NCBI GenBank assembly: GCA_026989335.1
Contig: JALSJN010000058.1
Span: 1 to 53,784, forward strand
Length of the DNA stretch: 53,784 bases
Reading direction: 5' to 3'
Source: Thiotrichaceae bacterium
GTDB taxonomy: Bacteria > Pseudomonadota > Gammaproteobacteria > Thiotrichales > Thiotrichaceae
Below the pieces are notes generated by a model. That model had not been told where the DNA came from, ran no database searches, and worked only from the letters and a program-made list of their open reading frames with translations. Every line of letters starts with the position of its first letter. Positions within the stretch are counted from its first letter, which is position 1. Shown in pieces: positions 34,824 to 45,622 of the stretch. Made by a program: the position numbers and the translations under genes.

Positions 34824-35924
34824 ATGAAGGTTGCATTAATTACAGGTATTTCTGGTCAAGATGGTTCCTATCTAGCCGAGTTTTTATTGGATAAAGGCTA
34901 TGAAGTGCACGGCATTATTCGTCGAGCCTCATCATTTAATACTGAGCGAATTGATCATATTCATGATCATCAAAATTTGCATTTACATTATGGTGATTTA
35001 ACTGATACTTCTAACCTCACGCGTATCATCAAAGAAACCCAACCGGATGAGCTGTATAACTTAGGTGCTCAATCTCATGTGGCTGTTTCTTTTGAAGCTC
35101 CTGAGTATACGGCCGATACGGTAGGGATAGGTTCACTTCGATTGTTGGAAGCTATTCGGATTCTTGGTCTAGAAAAGAAAACACGTTTTTATCAAGCGTC
35201 AACCTCTGAATTATTTGGTGAAGTGCAAGAAATCCCGCAAAAAGAAACCACTCCTTTTTACCCGCGCTCACCTTATGCCGCGGCTAAAATGTACGCTTAC
35301 TGGATTACTGTAAACTACCGAGAAGGCTACGGTATGTATGCATGTAATGGTATTTTATTTAACCATGAATCTCCGCGACGTGGTGAAACGTTTGTAACCC
35401 GCAAAATTACTCGTAATATGGCAAACTATGCCCAAGGTTTGGGTGAAGTTATTCAGCTCGGAAATATGGATGCTTTACGTGACTGGGGTCATGCAAAAGA
35501 TTACGTACGTATGCAATGGTTGATGTTGCAACAAGAAACAGCAGAAGATTTTGTGATTGCCACGGGTGTTCAATATTCGGTACGAGATTTTGTTATTGCT
35601 ACGGCTAAAGAGCTTGGCATTACACTTGAATTTTCAGGTGAGGGTGTTGATGAGATAGGCATTATTACTGCTATCGAAGGTGATAATGCACCAGCCTTAA
35701 GTATAGGTGATCGGATGGTTGAGGTGAATCCACGTTACTTTAGACCAACGGAAGTTGAAACCTTGTTAGGTGATCCAAGTAACGCAAAAGAAAAGTTGGG
35801 CTGGGTTCCAGAAATTACCTTACAAGAAATGGTGGCTGAAATGGTTGAAAATGACTTACAAGTGGCTAAAAAGAATGCCCTGTTAAAACAGCATGGGTAC
35901 ACCGTTAATATTCCACACGAATAG
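34824..35924 (+). CDS. gmd: GDP-mannose 4,6-dehydratase
   Basis: First step of GDP-L-fucose (or GDP-rhamnose/perosamine) synthesis. A 366-aa extended SDR with [15 protein letters not shown] (NADP loop), the S-Y-K triad in STSELFGE and [10 protein letters not shown], and [20 protein letters not shown] 34824 follows AAAGG. It starts the nucleotide-sugar block gmd-fcl-manC-manB. Confidence 0.97.
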   Translation: MKVALITGISGQDGSYLAEFLLDKGYEVHGIIRRASSFNTERIDHIHDHQNLHLHYGDLTDTSNLTRIIKETQPDELYNLGAQSHVAVSFEAPEYTADTVGIGSLRLLEAIRILGLEKKTRFYQASTSELFGEVQEIPQKETTPFYPRSPYAAAKMYAYWITVNYREGYGMYACNGILFNHESPRRGETFVTRKITRNMANYAQGLGEVIQLGNMDALRDWGHAKDYVRMQWLMLQQETAEDFVIATGVQYSVRDFVIATAKELGITLEFSGEGVDEIGIITAIEGDNAPALSIGDRMVEVNPRYFRPTEVETLLGDPSNAKEKLGWVPEITLQEMVAEMVENDLQVAKKNALLKQHGYTVNIPHE

Positions 35925-35937
35925 CACCTGGTTTTTC

Positions 35938-36915
35938 ATGTCAAAATTAACAGCAAATAATGTCATTTATGTGGCGGGTCACCGTGGTATGGTGGGTTCA
36001 GCCATTGTTCGGCAATTAGAAAATCAGGGTTGTAATAATATTATTACGCGCACCCATGCAGAATTAGATTTAACCAACCAAGCTCAGGTAGCGTCTTTTT
36101 TTACAGAGAATACTATTGATGTGGTGATTCTTGCGGCAGCTAAGGTTGGCGGAATACATGCCAATAACGAATACCCGGCCGAGTTTATTTTTGATAATTT
36201 AATGATTGAAGCCAATATTATCAACTCCGCTTGGCAGGCAGGCGTTCAAAAGCTTTTATTTTTAGGGTCATCCTGCATTTATCCTAAAATGGCAGAGCAG
36301 CCTATGCGGGAAGATGCTCTGTTAACAGGAGCATTAGAGGCAACTAACGAGCCGTATGCACTAGCAAAAATCGCAGGAATCAAACTGTGTGAATCATACA
36401 ATCGCCAGTATGGTGTTGATTATCGCTCCGTAATGCCGACCAACCTCTACGGTGAGAATGATAATTTTCACCCAGAAAATAGCCATGTGATTCCCGCCAT
36501 GATGCGTCGGTTTCATGAGGCTAAGATTGCCGAGAGTCATGAAGTGGTTGTCTGGGGTACAGGCAAGCCGATGCGCGAATTTTTACATGTTGATGATATG
36601 GCTGCGGCTTGTTTGCATGTGGTTCAACTTGATGAAGATACCTACCAACAGAATACTCAAGCTATGCTATCGCATATTAATGTCGGTACAGGCGTTGATT
36701 GTACGATTAGAGAGTTAGCCGAAACGATGGCACGGGTTGTCGGATTTAAGGGTGATTTAGTCTTTGATAGTAGCAAGCCTGATGGCACACCGCGTAAACT
36801 TATGGATGTGTCGCGCTTAAAGGCATTGGGTTGGGAGGCCAGTATTTCACTTGAAGAGGGTCTAAAATCGACCTATCAATGGTTCTTAAAAAATGTAGGC
36901 GAGCTTAGAGGCTAA
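35938..36915 (+). CDS. fcl: GDP-L-fucose synthase
   Basis: Epimerises and reduces GDP-4-keto-6-deoxymannose. I start it at ATG 35938 ([22 protein letters not shown]), the family's N terminus. The frame stays open upstream into gmd's end. GHRGMVGSA is the NADP loop, and GSSCIYPK plus YALAKIAG give the Ser-Tyr-Lys triad. At 325 aa it is normal length. Together with gmd it indicates a fucose-containing product. Confidence 0.97.
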   Translation: MSKLTANNVIYVAGHRGMVGSAIVRQLENQGCNNIITRTHAELDLTNQAQVASFFTENTIDVVILAAAKVGGIHANNEYPAEFIFDNLMIEANIINSAWQAGVQKLLFLGSSCIYPKMAEQPMREDALLTGALEATNEPYALAKIAGIKLCESYNRQYGVDYRSVMPTNLYGENDNFHPENSHVIPAMMRRFHEAKIAESHEVVVWGTGKPMREFLHVDDMAAACLHVVQLDEDTYQQNTQAMLSHINVGTGVDCTIRELAETMARVVGFKGDLVFDSSKPDGTPRKLMDVSRLKALGWEASISLEEGLKSTYQWFLKNVGELRG

Positions 36916-36919
36916 AATT

Positions 36920-38350
36920 ATGCAACTTGTTCCTGTTATCTTGGTCGGTGGTTCTGGTACACGGTTATGGCCAGTTTCACGCAAAAATCATCCCAAACAG
37001 TTTTTAAACATTACGGGTGATCAAACCTTATTACAGGCAACGCTATCTCGTTTAGATGGTATTGATAATTTAGATAAATCCATTGTACTGTGTAACGAAA
37101 GTCATCGTTTTACCGCCGCAGAACAACTCACTGAAATGGGTCACGATTTTGGCGCGCTTATACTCGAGCCGGTTGCTAAAAATACCGCGCCTGCCGTTGC
37201 TATTGCTGCATTGCGTGCCCTTCAAGAATATGATGATGCATTGTTATTAGTATTGCCCGCTGATCATGTGATTCAAGATACTCAAGCGTTTCATAAAGCG
37301 ATTGAACTGGCAGAAGATGCGGCAAAAGATAATAAATTAGTTACTTTTGGAATAGTACCACATAAACCTGAAACAGGTTACGGCTATGTAAAGCGTGGCG
37401 AAGAAAAAACATTTGAAAATGGGATAATTTATGATGTGGCCGAGTTTGTTGAAAAACCCGACTTAAAAACCGCTGAAAGTTATGTGAATTCGGGTGATTA
37501 TTATTGGAACAGTGGTATGTTCCTTTTTAAAGCCAGCATATTTTTGGACGAGTTAGAACAATTTAACCCCGCTATGCTTGATGCTTGTAAGCTCTCCCTC
37601 GACGGTGCTAAACCTGACTTGGATTTTCTAAGGCTTGAAAAAGAGGCCTTTGAGGCTTGTCCCAGTGATTCTATCGATTATGCCGTAATGGAAAAAACGC
37701 AAAAAGCGATGGTTGTACCGTTGGATGCAGCATGGAATGATGTCGGTTCATGGGATGCACTTTGGGAGATTGAAGAAAAACAAGAAAACGGCAATGTGTT
37801 ACGGGGTGATGTCATTATCCACGAAAGCCATGATTGCTTGGTCCGCGCAGAACATAAGCTTGTGAGTCTTGTCGGTGTTAAAGATTTGGTTATTATTGAA
37901 ACCAAAGATGCACTTTTGGTTGCCGCCAAAGATAAAGTACAAGATGTAAAAGCCATTGTAGAACAACTTCGTGGTAGTAATCGTTGTGAAACAGAACTAC
38001 ACCGTGAGGTTTATCGTCCCTGGGGTAAGTACGATAGTGTTGATGTGGGGGAGCATTTCCAAGTAAAGCGCATTACCGTAAAACCTGGGCAAAGTACTTC
38101 TATGCAAAAGCACCACCATCGCGCTGAACACTGGATAATTGTTAGCGGCACGGCGAAAATTAATTGTGATGATAAAACTTTTTTGTGTACCGAAAATCAA
38201 GCGGCATTTATTCCGCAAGGTTCTAAGCATCGTATAACAAACCCCGGTAAAATTCCGATGGAAATGATCGAAGTGCAAACAGGCGCTTACTTGGGTGAGG
38301 ATGATATTGTGCGTTACGAAGATAACTATGGTCGCAGAAGTACCGATTAA
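36920..38350 (+). CDS. manC: mannose-1-phosphate guanylyltransferase / mannose-6-phosphate isomerase
   Basis: A 476-aa type II bifunctional enzyme. The N-terminal nucleotidyltransferase has GGSGTRLWPVSRKNHPKQF and LVLPADH, and the C-terminal cupin isomerase has PGQSTSMQKHHHRAEHWIIVSGTA. Supplies GDP-mannose for gmd. Begins 4 nt after the fcl stop. AAAATTATG gives only a weak ribosome site, so translation may be coupled. Confidence 0.97.
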   Translation: MQLVPVILVGGSGTRLWPVSRKNHPKQFLNITGDQTLLQATLSRLDGIDNLDKSIVLCNESHRFTAAEQLTEMGHDFGALILEPVAKNTAPAVAIAALRALQEYDDALLLVLPADHVIQDTQAFHKAIELAEDAAKDNKLVTFGIVPHKPETGYGYVKRGEEKTFENGIIYDVAEFVEKPDLKTAESYVNSGDYYWNSGMFLFKASIFLDELEQFNPAMLDACKLSLDGAKPDLDFLRLEKEAFEACPSDSIDYAVMEKTQKAMVVPLDAAWNDVGSWDALWEIEEKQENGNVLRGDVIIHESHDCLVRAEHKLVSLVGVKDLVIIETKDALLVAAKDKVQDVKAIVEQLRGSNRCETELHREVYRPWGKYDSVDVGEHFQVKRITVKPGQSTSMQKHHHRAEHWIIVSGTAKINCDDKTFLCTENQAAFIPQGSKHRITNPGKIPMEMIEVQTGAYLGEDDIVRYEDNYGRRSTD

Positions 38351-38410
38351 ATCACATCCAGAACCCCATTACTAAAACTTCAATTTTTCTATAAGTGAAA
38401 TCCTAATTCA

Positions 38411-39778
38411 ATGACTAAACTCAGCTGTTTTAAAGCCTATGATATTCGTGGAAAACTGGGTGATGAGCTCAATACCGATATTGCTTACCGCATTGGTCGC
38501 GCTTATGGCGATTACATAAAGCCGAAAAAAGTAGTTGTTGGCGGTGATATCCGTGTAACTTCGAATGAACTCAAACAATCGCTTGCTGAAGGCCTTATGG
38601 ATGCTGGAGTAGATGTCATTGATTTAGGCATGACGGGTACAGAAGAAATATATTTTGCGACTTCTCACCTCAACATTGACGGAGGCATAGAAGTAACAGC
38701 TAGTCATAACCCGATTGATTTTAACGGTATGAAACTGATTCGTGAAGACTCTAAACCTATCAGCGGTGACACAGGCTTAAAAGCGATACAAACGTTAGCA
38801 GAAGAGAGTAATTTTGCAGCTGTTGATGCTGATCAAAGGGGGGCTTTACAAACTAAGTCATGTATGGCGCCTTATATAGATCATTTATTGACCTATCTCG
38901 ATGTTAAAAATTTAAAGCCCATCAAACTGGTTGTTAATGCCGGTAATGGTGCAGCCGGCCCTGTGATTGATGCTATCGAAGTAGCTTTTAATAATCAGAA
39001 AGTTCCCGTTGAGTTTATTAAGGTAAACCATCAACCTGATGGCACTTTTCCCAATGGAATCCCCAATCCTTTGCTCATAGAAAATAGGACGGATACATCT
39101 AATGCGGTGATTCAACACAATGCTGATATGGGAATTGCATGGGATGGTGATTTTGATCGTTGTTTTTTGTTTGATGAGAAAGGTAAATTTATTGAAGGCT
39201 ATTATATAGTCGGCTTATTAGCAGAAGCTTTTTTATTAAAAAATCCCGGCGCTAAAATCATTCATGACCCACGTTTAACGTGGAATACTATCGACGTAGT
39301 CAATGAAAACGGTGGAACTCCCGTTTTATGCAAAACAGGACATGCTTTCATCAAAGAACGTATGCGAAAGGAAGATGCGGTATACGGTGGTGAAATGAGT
39401 GCACATCATTACTTTCGTGATTTTGCCTACTGTGATAGTGGCATGATTCCTTGGTTGTTAGTGACGGCATTAATTTCACAAAAAGGTATTCCCCTTTCGC
39501 AGATGGTGGATGATCGAATTAAAGCCTATCCTTCATCAGGTGAGATTAATTTTAAAATTGACGATCCTGAAAAAGCGATTCAAGCGATTGTTGATAAATA
39601 CAAGCCAGAAGCGCTGTTCGTTGATGAAACAGATGGGATAAGCTTAGAATTTGAGCAATGGCGCTTTAATCTGCGCTCATCTAACACTGAGCCAGTGGTG
39701 CGATTAAATGTAGAGTCCCGAGCTGATCAAGCGTTAATGCAGAAGATGACGGATGAACTTTGTGGAATGTTATCGTGA
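38411..39778 (+). CDS. manB: phosphomannomutase (ManB/CpsG type)
   Basis: Interconverts mannose-6- and mannose-1-phosphate, feeding man[15 protein letters not shown] opens the protein, [13 protein letters not shown] carries the phosphoserine, DGDFDRC binds magnesium, and [14 protein letters not shown] is the phosphate-binding end. At 455 aa it has CpsG length. Last gene of the polysaccharide locus on this strand. No clear terminator follows. Confidence 0.96.
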   Translation: MTKLSCFKAYDIRGKLGDELNTDIAYRIGRAYGDYIKPKKVVVGGDIRVTSNELKQSLAEGLMDAGVDVIDLGMTGTEEIYFATSHLNIDGGIEVTASHNPIDFNGMKLIREDSKPISGDTGLKAIQTLAEESNFAAVDADQRGALQTKSCMAPYIDHLLTYLDVKNLKPIKLVVNAGNGAAGPVIDAIEVAFNNQKVPVEFIKVNHQPDGTFPNGIPNPLLIENRTDTSNAVIQHNADMGIAWDGDFDRCFLFDEKGKFIEGYYIVGLLAEAFLLKNPGAKIIHDPRLTWNTIDVVNENGGTPVLCKTGHAFIKERMRKEDAVYGGEMSAHHYFRDFAYCDSGMIPWLLVTALISQKGIPLSQMVDDRIKAYPSSGEINFKIDDPEKAIQAIVDKYKPEALFVDETDGISLEFEQWRFNLRSSNTEPVVRLNVESRADQALMQKMTDELCGMLS

Positions 39779-39988
39779 TGACTGTTTGTTTATTGTACTC
39801 AAGGTGTTTTCATATAAGCGGACAATAGCTTTATCATCAACAATATTTCTAAACCCCAGATTACTTTTGTGGAAATCTTAAAAATCACCATGAAGGCATG
39901 ACGTTTATAAAAGGTAAAGCAAGGCAATCAAAAGCTTTCATGTGCTTCAGGCTCTTCATGGTTCAAAGCTTTAATATTTTTTCTTGAA

Positions 39989-40621
39989 CTATCGTTCATG
40001 CTCTTTATTTAAACGATTTTTTGATTCTGGTGTTACCACTCCTAAAGACATAACTAGCTTGAGAGCATCTTCTACATCAAGATCCATTTTTTTCACATCG
40101 CTTTTTGGGATAAATAAAATAAATCCCGAAGTTGGGTTGGGTGTGGTGGGTACAAATACGGTAATGAGGTCATCATCAGTTGCATCATTAAATGCCTTTG
40201 GGCTATCACTGGTTTTAAAGCATAACGTCCATATGTCTTTACGCGGATACTCAATTAACAGCACCTCATTGAAGGTGTTGCTATCCGATGAAAGTACCGT
40301 TTGAGTAACTTGTTTGACTGATGAATAAACACTCCGGACTAAAGGAATACGGTCAAGAAAACTTTCCCAAAAACGAATTAAACGCCGTCCTGCAATATTG
40401 GTAAGAATAAACCCTGTAATAAAAATAATCATGGCACTAATCACAATACCTAAACCGGGCACATCAAAACCGAAAACGGCCTCAGGCCGCCATGATGGAG
40501 GCAGAAGGACGATAGTGCGATCCATTAAATCAACGAGTAATTTAATGACTAAAATGGTAATTCCTAGTGGAATCCAAATTAACAACCCAGTGATAATGTA
40601 CTTACGAAATGTTGCAAACAT
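39989..40621 (-). CDS. DUF502 family membrane protein
   Basis: A 210-aa protein with two N-terminal membrane segments (about 8-30 and 58-80) and a soluble C-terminal domain. The IPLVRSVYSSVKQVTQTVL and FVPTTPNPTSGFILFIPKSDV segments are the DUF502 signature. Function unknown. It is monocistronic and faces away from the SDR gene. Confidence 0.9.
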   Translation of the reverse strand: MFATFRKYIITGLLIWIPLGITILVIKLLVDLMDRTIVLLPPSWRPEAVFGFDVPGLGIVISAMIIFITGFILTNIAGRRLIRFWESFLDRIPLVRSVYSSVKQVTQTVLSSDSNTFNEVLLIEYPRKDIWTLCFKTSDSPKAFNDATDDDLITVFVPTTPNPTSGFILFIPKSDVKKMDLDVEDALKLVMSLGVVTPESKNRLNKEHER

Positions 40622-40838
40622 AAATGATTCTTTCTTAAGAGTTACTTTTTAAAGAGCTGGTCTGATAGACTTTTACTTTAATGGTTTCAGATGCTTGTAC
40701 TAAAAAAGTGGCATCATGTTTATCTGACAATAAAATATAAGAATATGCTTATGAATATAGAGTCTATTAAACCTATTGCAAGTTAAATAATTACTTTTTG
40801 TCTATAAAATCAAGTGAATTTTTTGTTAAGATAAAACG

Positions 40839-41681
40839 ATGGAAACAGTACTCGTAACAGGATGCTCAAGTGGCATCGGCTATCATGTCGCTAAAGGTTT
40901 AATGGAGCGGGGCTACAATGTTTATGCGACCGCGCGAAAAGATGAAGACGTACAGCGTTTAACTAAAGAAGGCTTTAAATGTTTGCAGCTCGATTATGCC
41001 AATTCGGCTAGTGTACAAGATTTAGCCAATGAATTAATGCTATTAGTTGGCACAAATCTTTATGGCGTGTTTCACAATGGTGCTTACGGTCAACCCGGTG
41101 CGGTGGAAGACCTAAGCCGCGAAACGATGGAAAAGCAGTTCGCAGCCAATGTTTTTGGTTGGATGGAGTTAAATAATCGTTTAATTGTTCTTATGCGCCA
41201 TAACGGTCGTGGCCGAATTATTTTTAATAGCTCAGTATTAGGCTTAGTCGCCATGCCATTTCGTGGTGCGTATAACGCCAGTAAATACGCGATTGAAGGC
41301 TTTGCTGATACACTTCGCCTAGAACTCTCAGATACCCAGGTGGAAGTGTCATTAATAGAACCAGGTCCAATAGAAAGCCAATTTCGCCCGAATGCCCTAG
41401 CTGCTCTAAAAGCCAACGTGAATATGAAGGATAGCGTGCATCGAGATCGCTATAAAACTACGTTGGGCAGACTTGAAAAGCAAGGCAATGTTGAACCGTA
41501 CACTCTAAAGCCTGATGCTGTATTAAAAAAAGTCATCCATGCGTTTGAAAGCAATAACCCCAAAGCACGTTATTATGTAACGGTTCCAACTTACTTTATG
41601 GGAATCCTAAAGCGTTTGTTACCGGCTAAGTGGCTTGATAAAGTTGTGCTAAAGTTTGTCGGCGATGAACTAAAAGATTAA
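40839..41681 (+). CDS. short-chain dehydrogenase/reductase
   Basis: A 280-aa classical SDR: TGCSSGIG cofactor loop, NSS and YNASK catalytic site (Tyr in GAYNASKYAIEGF). The long C-terminal part with YVTVPTYFMGILKRLLPAKWLD resembles YbbO-type membrane-associated oxidoreductases. ATAAAACG before ATG is a weak ribosome site. Substrate unknown. Possibly one operon with the two small genes after it. Confidence 0.88.
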   Translation: METVLVTGCSSGIGYHVAKGLMERGYNVYATARKDEDVQRLTKEGFKCLQLDYANSASVQDLANELMLLVGTNLYGVFHNGAYGQPGAVEDLSRETMEKQFAANVFGWMELNNRLIVLMRHNGRGRIIFNSSVLGLVAMPFRGAYNASKYAIEGFADTLRLELSDTQVEVSLIEPGPIESQFRPNALAALKANVNMKDSVHRDRYKTTLGRLEKQGNVEPYTLKPDAVLKKVIHAFESNNPKARYYVTVPTYFMGILKRLLPAKWLDKVVLKFVGDELKD

Positions 41682-41703
41682 CTGAATAAAACCGGATAAA
41701 ACC

Positions 41704-42126
41704 ATGCTTGAATATTTATTTTTCACCCAGCCTGTCGCCGATAAATTTATTGCATTCTTAGACAATAAATCACTCCAATGGACACAAGTTAATGACCCCA
41801 TGCTCGGCAGTATCGTGATTAAAACCTCAGAAGATATCCAAGATGATTTATGGGATGAACTTGATGATTTCCATGAATCATTAGGAGAAGAAGATCAAAA
41901 GCTGATTGAATCAACCATGGTAGATGATGAAACTGAAACTAATGCCGCAGGTATTTATATTCAATTAAAAAACGGCTCTCAAACGGTTGCACAAATAGAC
42001 CCTGATGTGATGAACCGCATGCTCGATGTGATCAGCATGGATGAGTTTAACGGCCTGATTGAAACCATTGTAAGCAGTGTTGAAAACCCCGATGATTCAC
42101 CCATTTGTAAAATGGTCAAAAAGTGA
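41704..42126 (+). CDS. conserved hypothetical protein, 140 aa
   Basis: Acidic protein beginning MLEYLFFTQPVADKFIAFL and ending VENPDDSPICKMVKK, a pattern I recall from unannotated gammaproteobacterial proteins of about 130 aa. No motif suggests an activity. It overlaps the GFA-type gene by 4 nt (GTGA), so they are co-translated. Confidence 0.75.
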   Translation: MLEYLFFTQPVADKFIAFLDNKSLQWTQVNDPMLGSIVIKTSEDIQDDLWDELDDFHESLGEEDQKLIESTMVDDETETNAAGIYIQLKNGSQTVAQIDPDVMNRMLDVISMDEFNGLIETIVSSVENPDDSPICKMVKK

Positions 42127-42458
42127 TTCACTCAGGCTCTTGTCATTGTGGTGCTGCCACCTTTGAGGTTGAAGCCCCGGCTGATTTAAAGCTGACCGAA
42201 TGTAATGGTTCAGTCATTTTTGCTCGTCATCTGAGTCGTGCAAAGGCCTCAATATACACCTTTGATAGTGCAGAGGCGAAACATCACTATTGCCAAACCT
42301 GTGGCATCAAGTCATTCTATATTCCACGCTCGCATCCAGATGGTTATAGCGTTAACGCACGTTGTTTAGACGACAAAAATATTAAATCTGTCAACATTAC
42401 CCCTTTCGATGGTAAGAACTGGGAAGACAATATTGATGTGCTACCTAACAGTCGATAA
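42123..42458 (+). CDS. GFA/CENP-V-type zinc protein, degenerate second zinc site
   Basis: A 111-aa member of the glutathione-dependent formaldehyde-activating/CENP-V fold. SCHCGAATFEVEAPADL and YCQTCGIKSFYIPRSHPDGYSVNARCLD are typical. The normal CNCSIC block reads CNGSVI, and about 14 residues usually following it are missing. So the central zinc ligands are lost while the outer ones remain. It starts at GTG 42123 and overlaps the convergent LysR gene by 18 nt. Confidence 0.78.
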   Translation: MIHSGSCHCGAATFEVEAPADLKLTECNGSVIFARHLSRAKASIYTFDSAEAKHHYCQTCGIKSFYIPRSHPDGYSVNARCLDDKNIKSVNITPFDGKNWEDNIDVLPNSR

Positions 42459-43334
42459 ATTATTTTTTTTTAAATACTGAATAAACGCCTTGCCCGCATT
42501 GGATAAACTTCGTCCTTCATGTTGAACGATCCCTAAGGTTCTTGCGATGGTTAACCCCTTAACAGGGATTTCGATTAATTTATTATCTAACATAGTTCGC
42601 GGTAAAGCACTCCAGCCTAAGCCAATGGATACCATCATGTGAATGGTTTCTAAATAATTGGTTTCTAAAATCACATCCAAAGCGCCGTGCTTTTGTATCA
42701 CCGGTTTCTCAATTACAGTTCGGGTGTAAGTGCCGATGGCTGGTAGTATGGCGGGATGTTTAGCCAATTCATTGAGAGTAATTACTTTTTGTTTTGATAA
42801 CGTAACCAAAGGATGCTTGGGGGCTACCGCAATGGCGAGAGGGTCGCTCCATAGTTCGGTAATATTTAAGCGTTTGGAAGGCTTTAAGGGGAGAGTCACC
42901 ACACCTAACTCAAAGTCGCCTTTTTCGATGTTGTGGCAAGCGTTTTCTGAATCCATAAAGGCAAGGTCAAGACGTACTTGGGGATAGTCTTGGGCATACT
43001 TTTTGAGTATTTCAGGTAGGCGATGCAAACCAATATGGTGTGAGGTGACTAAAGATAAGTGACCGCTGACTTCGCCAGTAAGGTTATTAATCACGCGTTG
43101 GCTTTCTTTTACCTCTTGCATAATGCGTAACGCCACCGGTAACAGAGCTTTGCCTGCCTCATTTAACACTACTTTACGCCCGATGCGATCAAATAAGAGA
43201 CAGCCGAGCTGTTCTTCCAGTAATGCAATTCGTTTACTAACCGCGGGCTGGGTGATATACAGCATTTCAGATGCTTTGGAAAATGAGTTGTGTTCAGCAA
43301 CGGCAATAAAGGCTTTATAGGCAGATAAGTCCAT
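42441..43334 (-). CDS. LysR-family transcriptional regulator, divergent from leuC
   Basis: A 297-aa LysR protein: N-terminal winged HTH (SFSKASEMLYITQPAVSKRIALLEEQLG) and effector domain from about residue 90. Divergent placement upstream of leuCDB suggests it controls leucine synthesis, as comparable regulators do. Inducer unknown. A TATAACTA/TAGTTATA dyad lies in the shared promoter region. Confidence 0.9.
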   Translation of the reverse strand: MDLSAYKAFIAVAEHNSFSKASEMLYITQPAVSKRIALLEEQLGCLLFDRIGRKVVLNEAGKALLPVALRIMQEVKESQRVINNLTGEVSGHLSLVTSHHIGLHRLPEILKKYAQDYPQVRLDLAFMDSENACHNIEKGDFELGVVTLPLKPSKRLNITELWSDPLAIAVAPKHPLVTLSKQKVITLNELAKHPAILPAIGTYTRTVIEKPVIQKHGALDVILETNYLETIHMMVSIGLGWSALPRTMLDNKLIEIPVKGLTIARTLGIVQHEGRSLSNAGKAFIQYLKKNNLSTVR

Positions 43335-43349
43335 GTTGTCCTCTAAACG

Positions 43350-43397
43350 TATAACTAATAGGAATGGCTAATATGAAAAAACACAATTATAGTTATA
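43350..43397. promoter_or_regulatory. dyad in the LysR-leuC divergent promoter
   Basis: TATAACTA (43350-43357) and TAGTTATA (43390-43397) are exact reverse complements 32 nt apart between the divergent starts. They suit a LysR tetramer or the two promoters. Confidence 0.45.
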
Positions 43398-43440
43398 AAT
43401 AAAAGCAGCGTAAACTCCATTCATTGAATAGGAGACAATG

Positions 43441-44874
43441 ATGGCTGGTAAAACACTTTACGATAAAATTTGGGATGCGCATGTGGTGCGTGAAGAAGAC
43501 GATGGCACGGCATTGTTATATATTGATCGTCACTTAGTCCATGAGGTAACCTCGCCGCAAGCCTTTGAAGGTTTACGCATGGCTAATCGCGGACTTTGGC
43601 GGAGTGACTCGATTGTTGCTGTGCCTGATCACAACGTCCCGACGACGACGGCCAACCGTGGTAATGGCACGGCGGGTATTACAGACCCCATCGCTAAACT
43701 ACAAATTGATACCTTAGATAAGAACTGTGCTGAATTTAAAATTAATGAATTTCATATGGATGATATCCGTCAAGGTATTGTGCATGTCATTGGCCCAGAA
43801 CAGGGCGCAACGTTACCGGGTATGACGGTGGTGTGTGGTGACTCACATACGTCTACGCATGGTGCATTTGGTGCTTTGGCTCATGGTATCGGCACATCAG
43901 AAGTTGAGCATGTGATGGCAACACAATGCTTGATTCAAAAGAAAATGAAAAATATGCTGATTAGTGTCGATGGCAAGGTGGGTGAGGGCGTTACTGCGAA
44001 AGATATTGTACTCGCTATTATTGGTGAAATTGGTACTGCTGGCGGCACCGGTTTTGCGATTGAATTTGCGGGTGAGGCGATTGAAGATTTAAGCATGGAA
44101 GGGCGTATGACAGTTTGTAATATGGCGATTGAAGCAGGCGCACGCGCTGGTATGATTGCGGTTGATCAAACGACCATTGATTATGTTAAGGGACGCCCTT
44201 ACGCACCTGTTAATACAGATAAAGACAATACATGGGATAAAGCGGTGGAGGCATGGCAGGATTTACACAGCGATGATGATGCGGAATTTGATGAAATTGT
44301 GCGACTCTATGCCGGCAGTATCGAGCCTCAAGTGACTTGGGGTACATCACCCGAAATGGTGTTGTCAGTGAATGCAAATGTACCCGACCCTGCTAGCGAG
44401 ACTGATGCTGTAAAAAGCAAAGGTATCAGCGATGCATTAGCTTATATGGGTTTAACGGCAGGTCAGGCGATTAATCAAATACACATTGATAAAGTATTTA
44501 TTGGCTCGTGTACTAACTCACGTATTGAAGATATGCGCGAAGCTGCGGCAATCGTTAAAGGTAAAAAAGTTGCAGACAATGTTAAATTAGCTATGGTTGT
44601 ACCGGGTTCTGGTTTAGTTAAAAAACAGGCGGAAGATGAAGGCTTGGATAAGGTCTTTATCGAAGCAGGGTTTGAATGGCGCGAGCCAGGTTGCTCAATG
44701 TGTTTGGCAATGAATGCTGATAGGCTAGAACCACAAGAGCGTTGTGCTTCGACCTCCAATCGAAACTTTGAAGGCCGCCAAGGGCAAGGCGGTCGCACAC
44801 ATTTAGTCAGCCCTGCAATGGCAGCAGCGGCAGGCGTAGCCGGTCATTTTGTTGACATTAGGGAGATTAAGTAA
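43441..44874 (+). CDS. leuC: 3-isopropylmalate dehydratase large subunit
   Basis: Iron-sulfur aconitase-family enzyme of leucine synthesis, working with Leu[17 protein letters not shown] at ATG 43441 matches the family start. ATG 43438 is the alternative, both served by AGGAG. Cluster cysteines are visible in [12 protein letters not shown] and [10 protein letters not shown]. The stop overlaps the leuD start (TAATG). Normal length. Confidence 0.97.
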   Translation: MAGKTLYDKIWDAHVVREEDDGTALLYIDRHLVHEVTSPQAFEGLRMANRGLWRSDSIVAVPDHNVPTTTANRGNGTAGITDPIAKLQIDTLDKNCAEFKINEFHMDDIRQGIVHVIGPEQGATLPGMTVVCGDSHTSTHGAFGALAHGIGTSEVEHVMATQCLIQKKMKNMLISVDGKVGEGVTAKDIVLAIIGEIGTAGGTGFAIEFAGEAIEDLSMEGRMTVCNMAIEAGARAGMIAVDQTTIDYVKGRPYAPVNTDKDNTWDKAVEAWQDLHSDDDAEFDEIVRLYAGSIEPQVTWGTSPEMVLSVNANVPDPASETDAVKSKGISDALAYMGLTAGQAINQIHIDKVFIGSCTNSRIEDMREAAAIVKGKKVADNVKLAMVVPGSGLVKKQAEDEGLDKVFIEAGFEWREPGCSMCLAMNADRLEPQERCASTSNRNFEGRQGQGGRTHLVSPAMAAAAGVAGHFVDIREIK

Positions 44875-45521
44875 TGGAAAAGTTTACCAAACACCAAGGC
44901 ATTGTTATCCCTTTAGACCGCTCTAATGTCGATACGGATGCGATCATTCCTAAGCAATATTTAAAATCAATTAAGCGCAGTGGCTTTGGCCCAACCTTAT
45001 TTGATGACTGGCGTTATCTAAAAGCTGGTGAGCCGGGTATGGATCATTCAAAGCGAGAAATTCATACAGACTTTGTTTTAAATCAGCCACGCTATCAAGG
45101 AGGCTCTATCTTGTTAGCACGTGAGAATTTTGGTTGTGGTTCTTCTCGCGAGCATGCGGTATGGGCGCTAGAAGATTATGGCATTCGCGCCATTATTGCC
45201 CCAAGTTTTGCAGATATATTTTATAATAACTGTTTTAAAAATGGCATTTTGCCGATTGTACTAGTTGAAGAAAAAGTGGATGCTTTATTTACAGAAACGA
45301 ACCTGAAAGAAGGCTATCGCTTAACCATTGATTTAGAACATCAGTTTGTTATTGAAGAGGATGAGCTATTAACCGAGAAGACCCCCTTTGAGGTGGATGA
45401 ATTTCGTAAATATTGTTTATTGAATGGGCTTGACGATATTGGCTTAACTCTGCAATATTCGGACGATGTTCGTGCGTATGAAGAGAAGCGTAAGCAACAA
45501 ACACCTTGGTTGTTTGCTTAG
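44874..45521 (+). CDS. leuD: 3-isopropylmalate dehydratase small subunit
   Basis: Swivel domain partner of Leu[21 protein letters not shown] and [15 protein letters not shown] are the substrate-recognition blocks. 215 aa, a normal length. Translationally coupled to leuC. A 101-nt gap follows before leuB. Confidence 0.97.
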   Translation: MEKFTKHQGIVIPLDRSNVDTDAIIPKQYLKSIKRSGFGPTLFDDWRYLKAGEPGMDHSKREIHTDFVLNQPRYQGGSILLARENFGCGSSREHAVWALEDYGIRAIIAPSFADIFYNNCFKNGILPIVLVEEKVDALFTETNLKEGYRLTIDLEHQFVIEEDELLTEKTPFEVDEFRKYCLLNGLDDIGLTLQYSDDVRAYEEKRKQQTPWLFA

Positions 45522-45622
45522 ATTTAATTATTTGCATGAAGAATTTGAAGTTAGTGAAGGGCAGACAAGCCAATCATATTTTTCATACGACTTCATGGTT
45601 AATCAAAATAGGTTAAAAAAAC

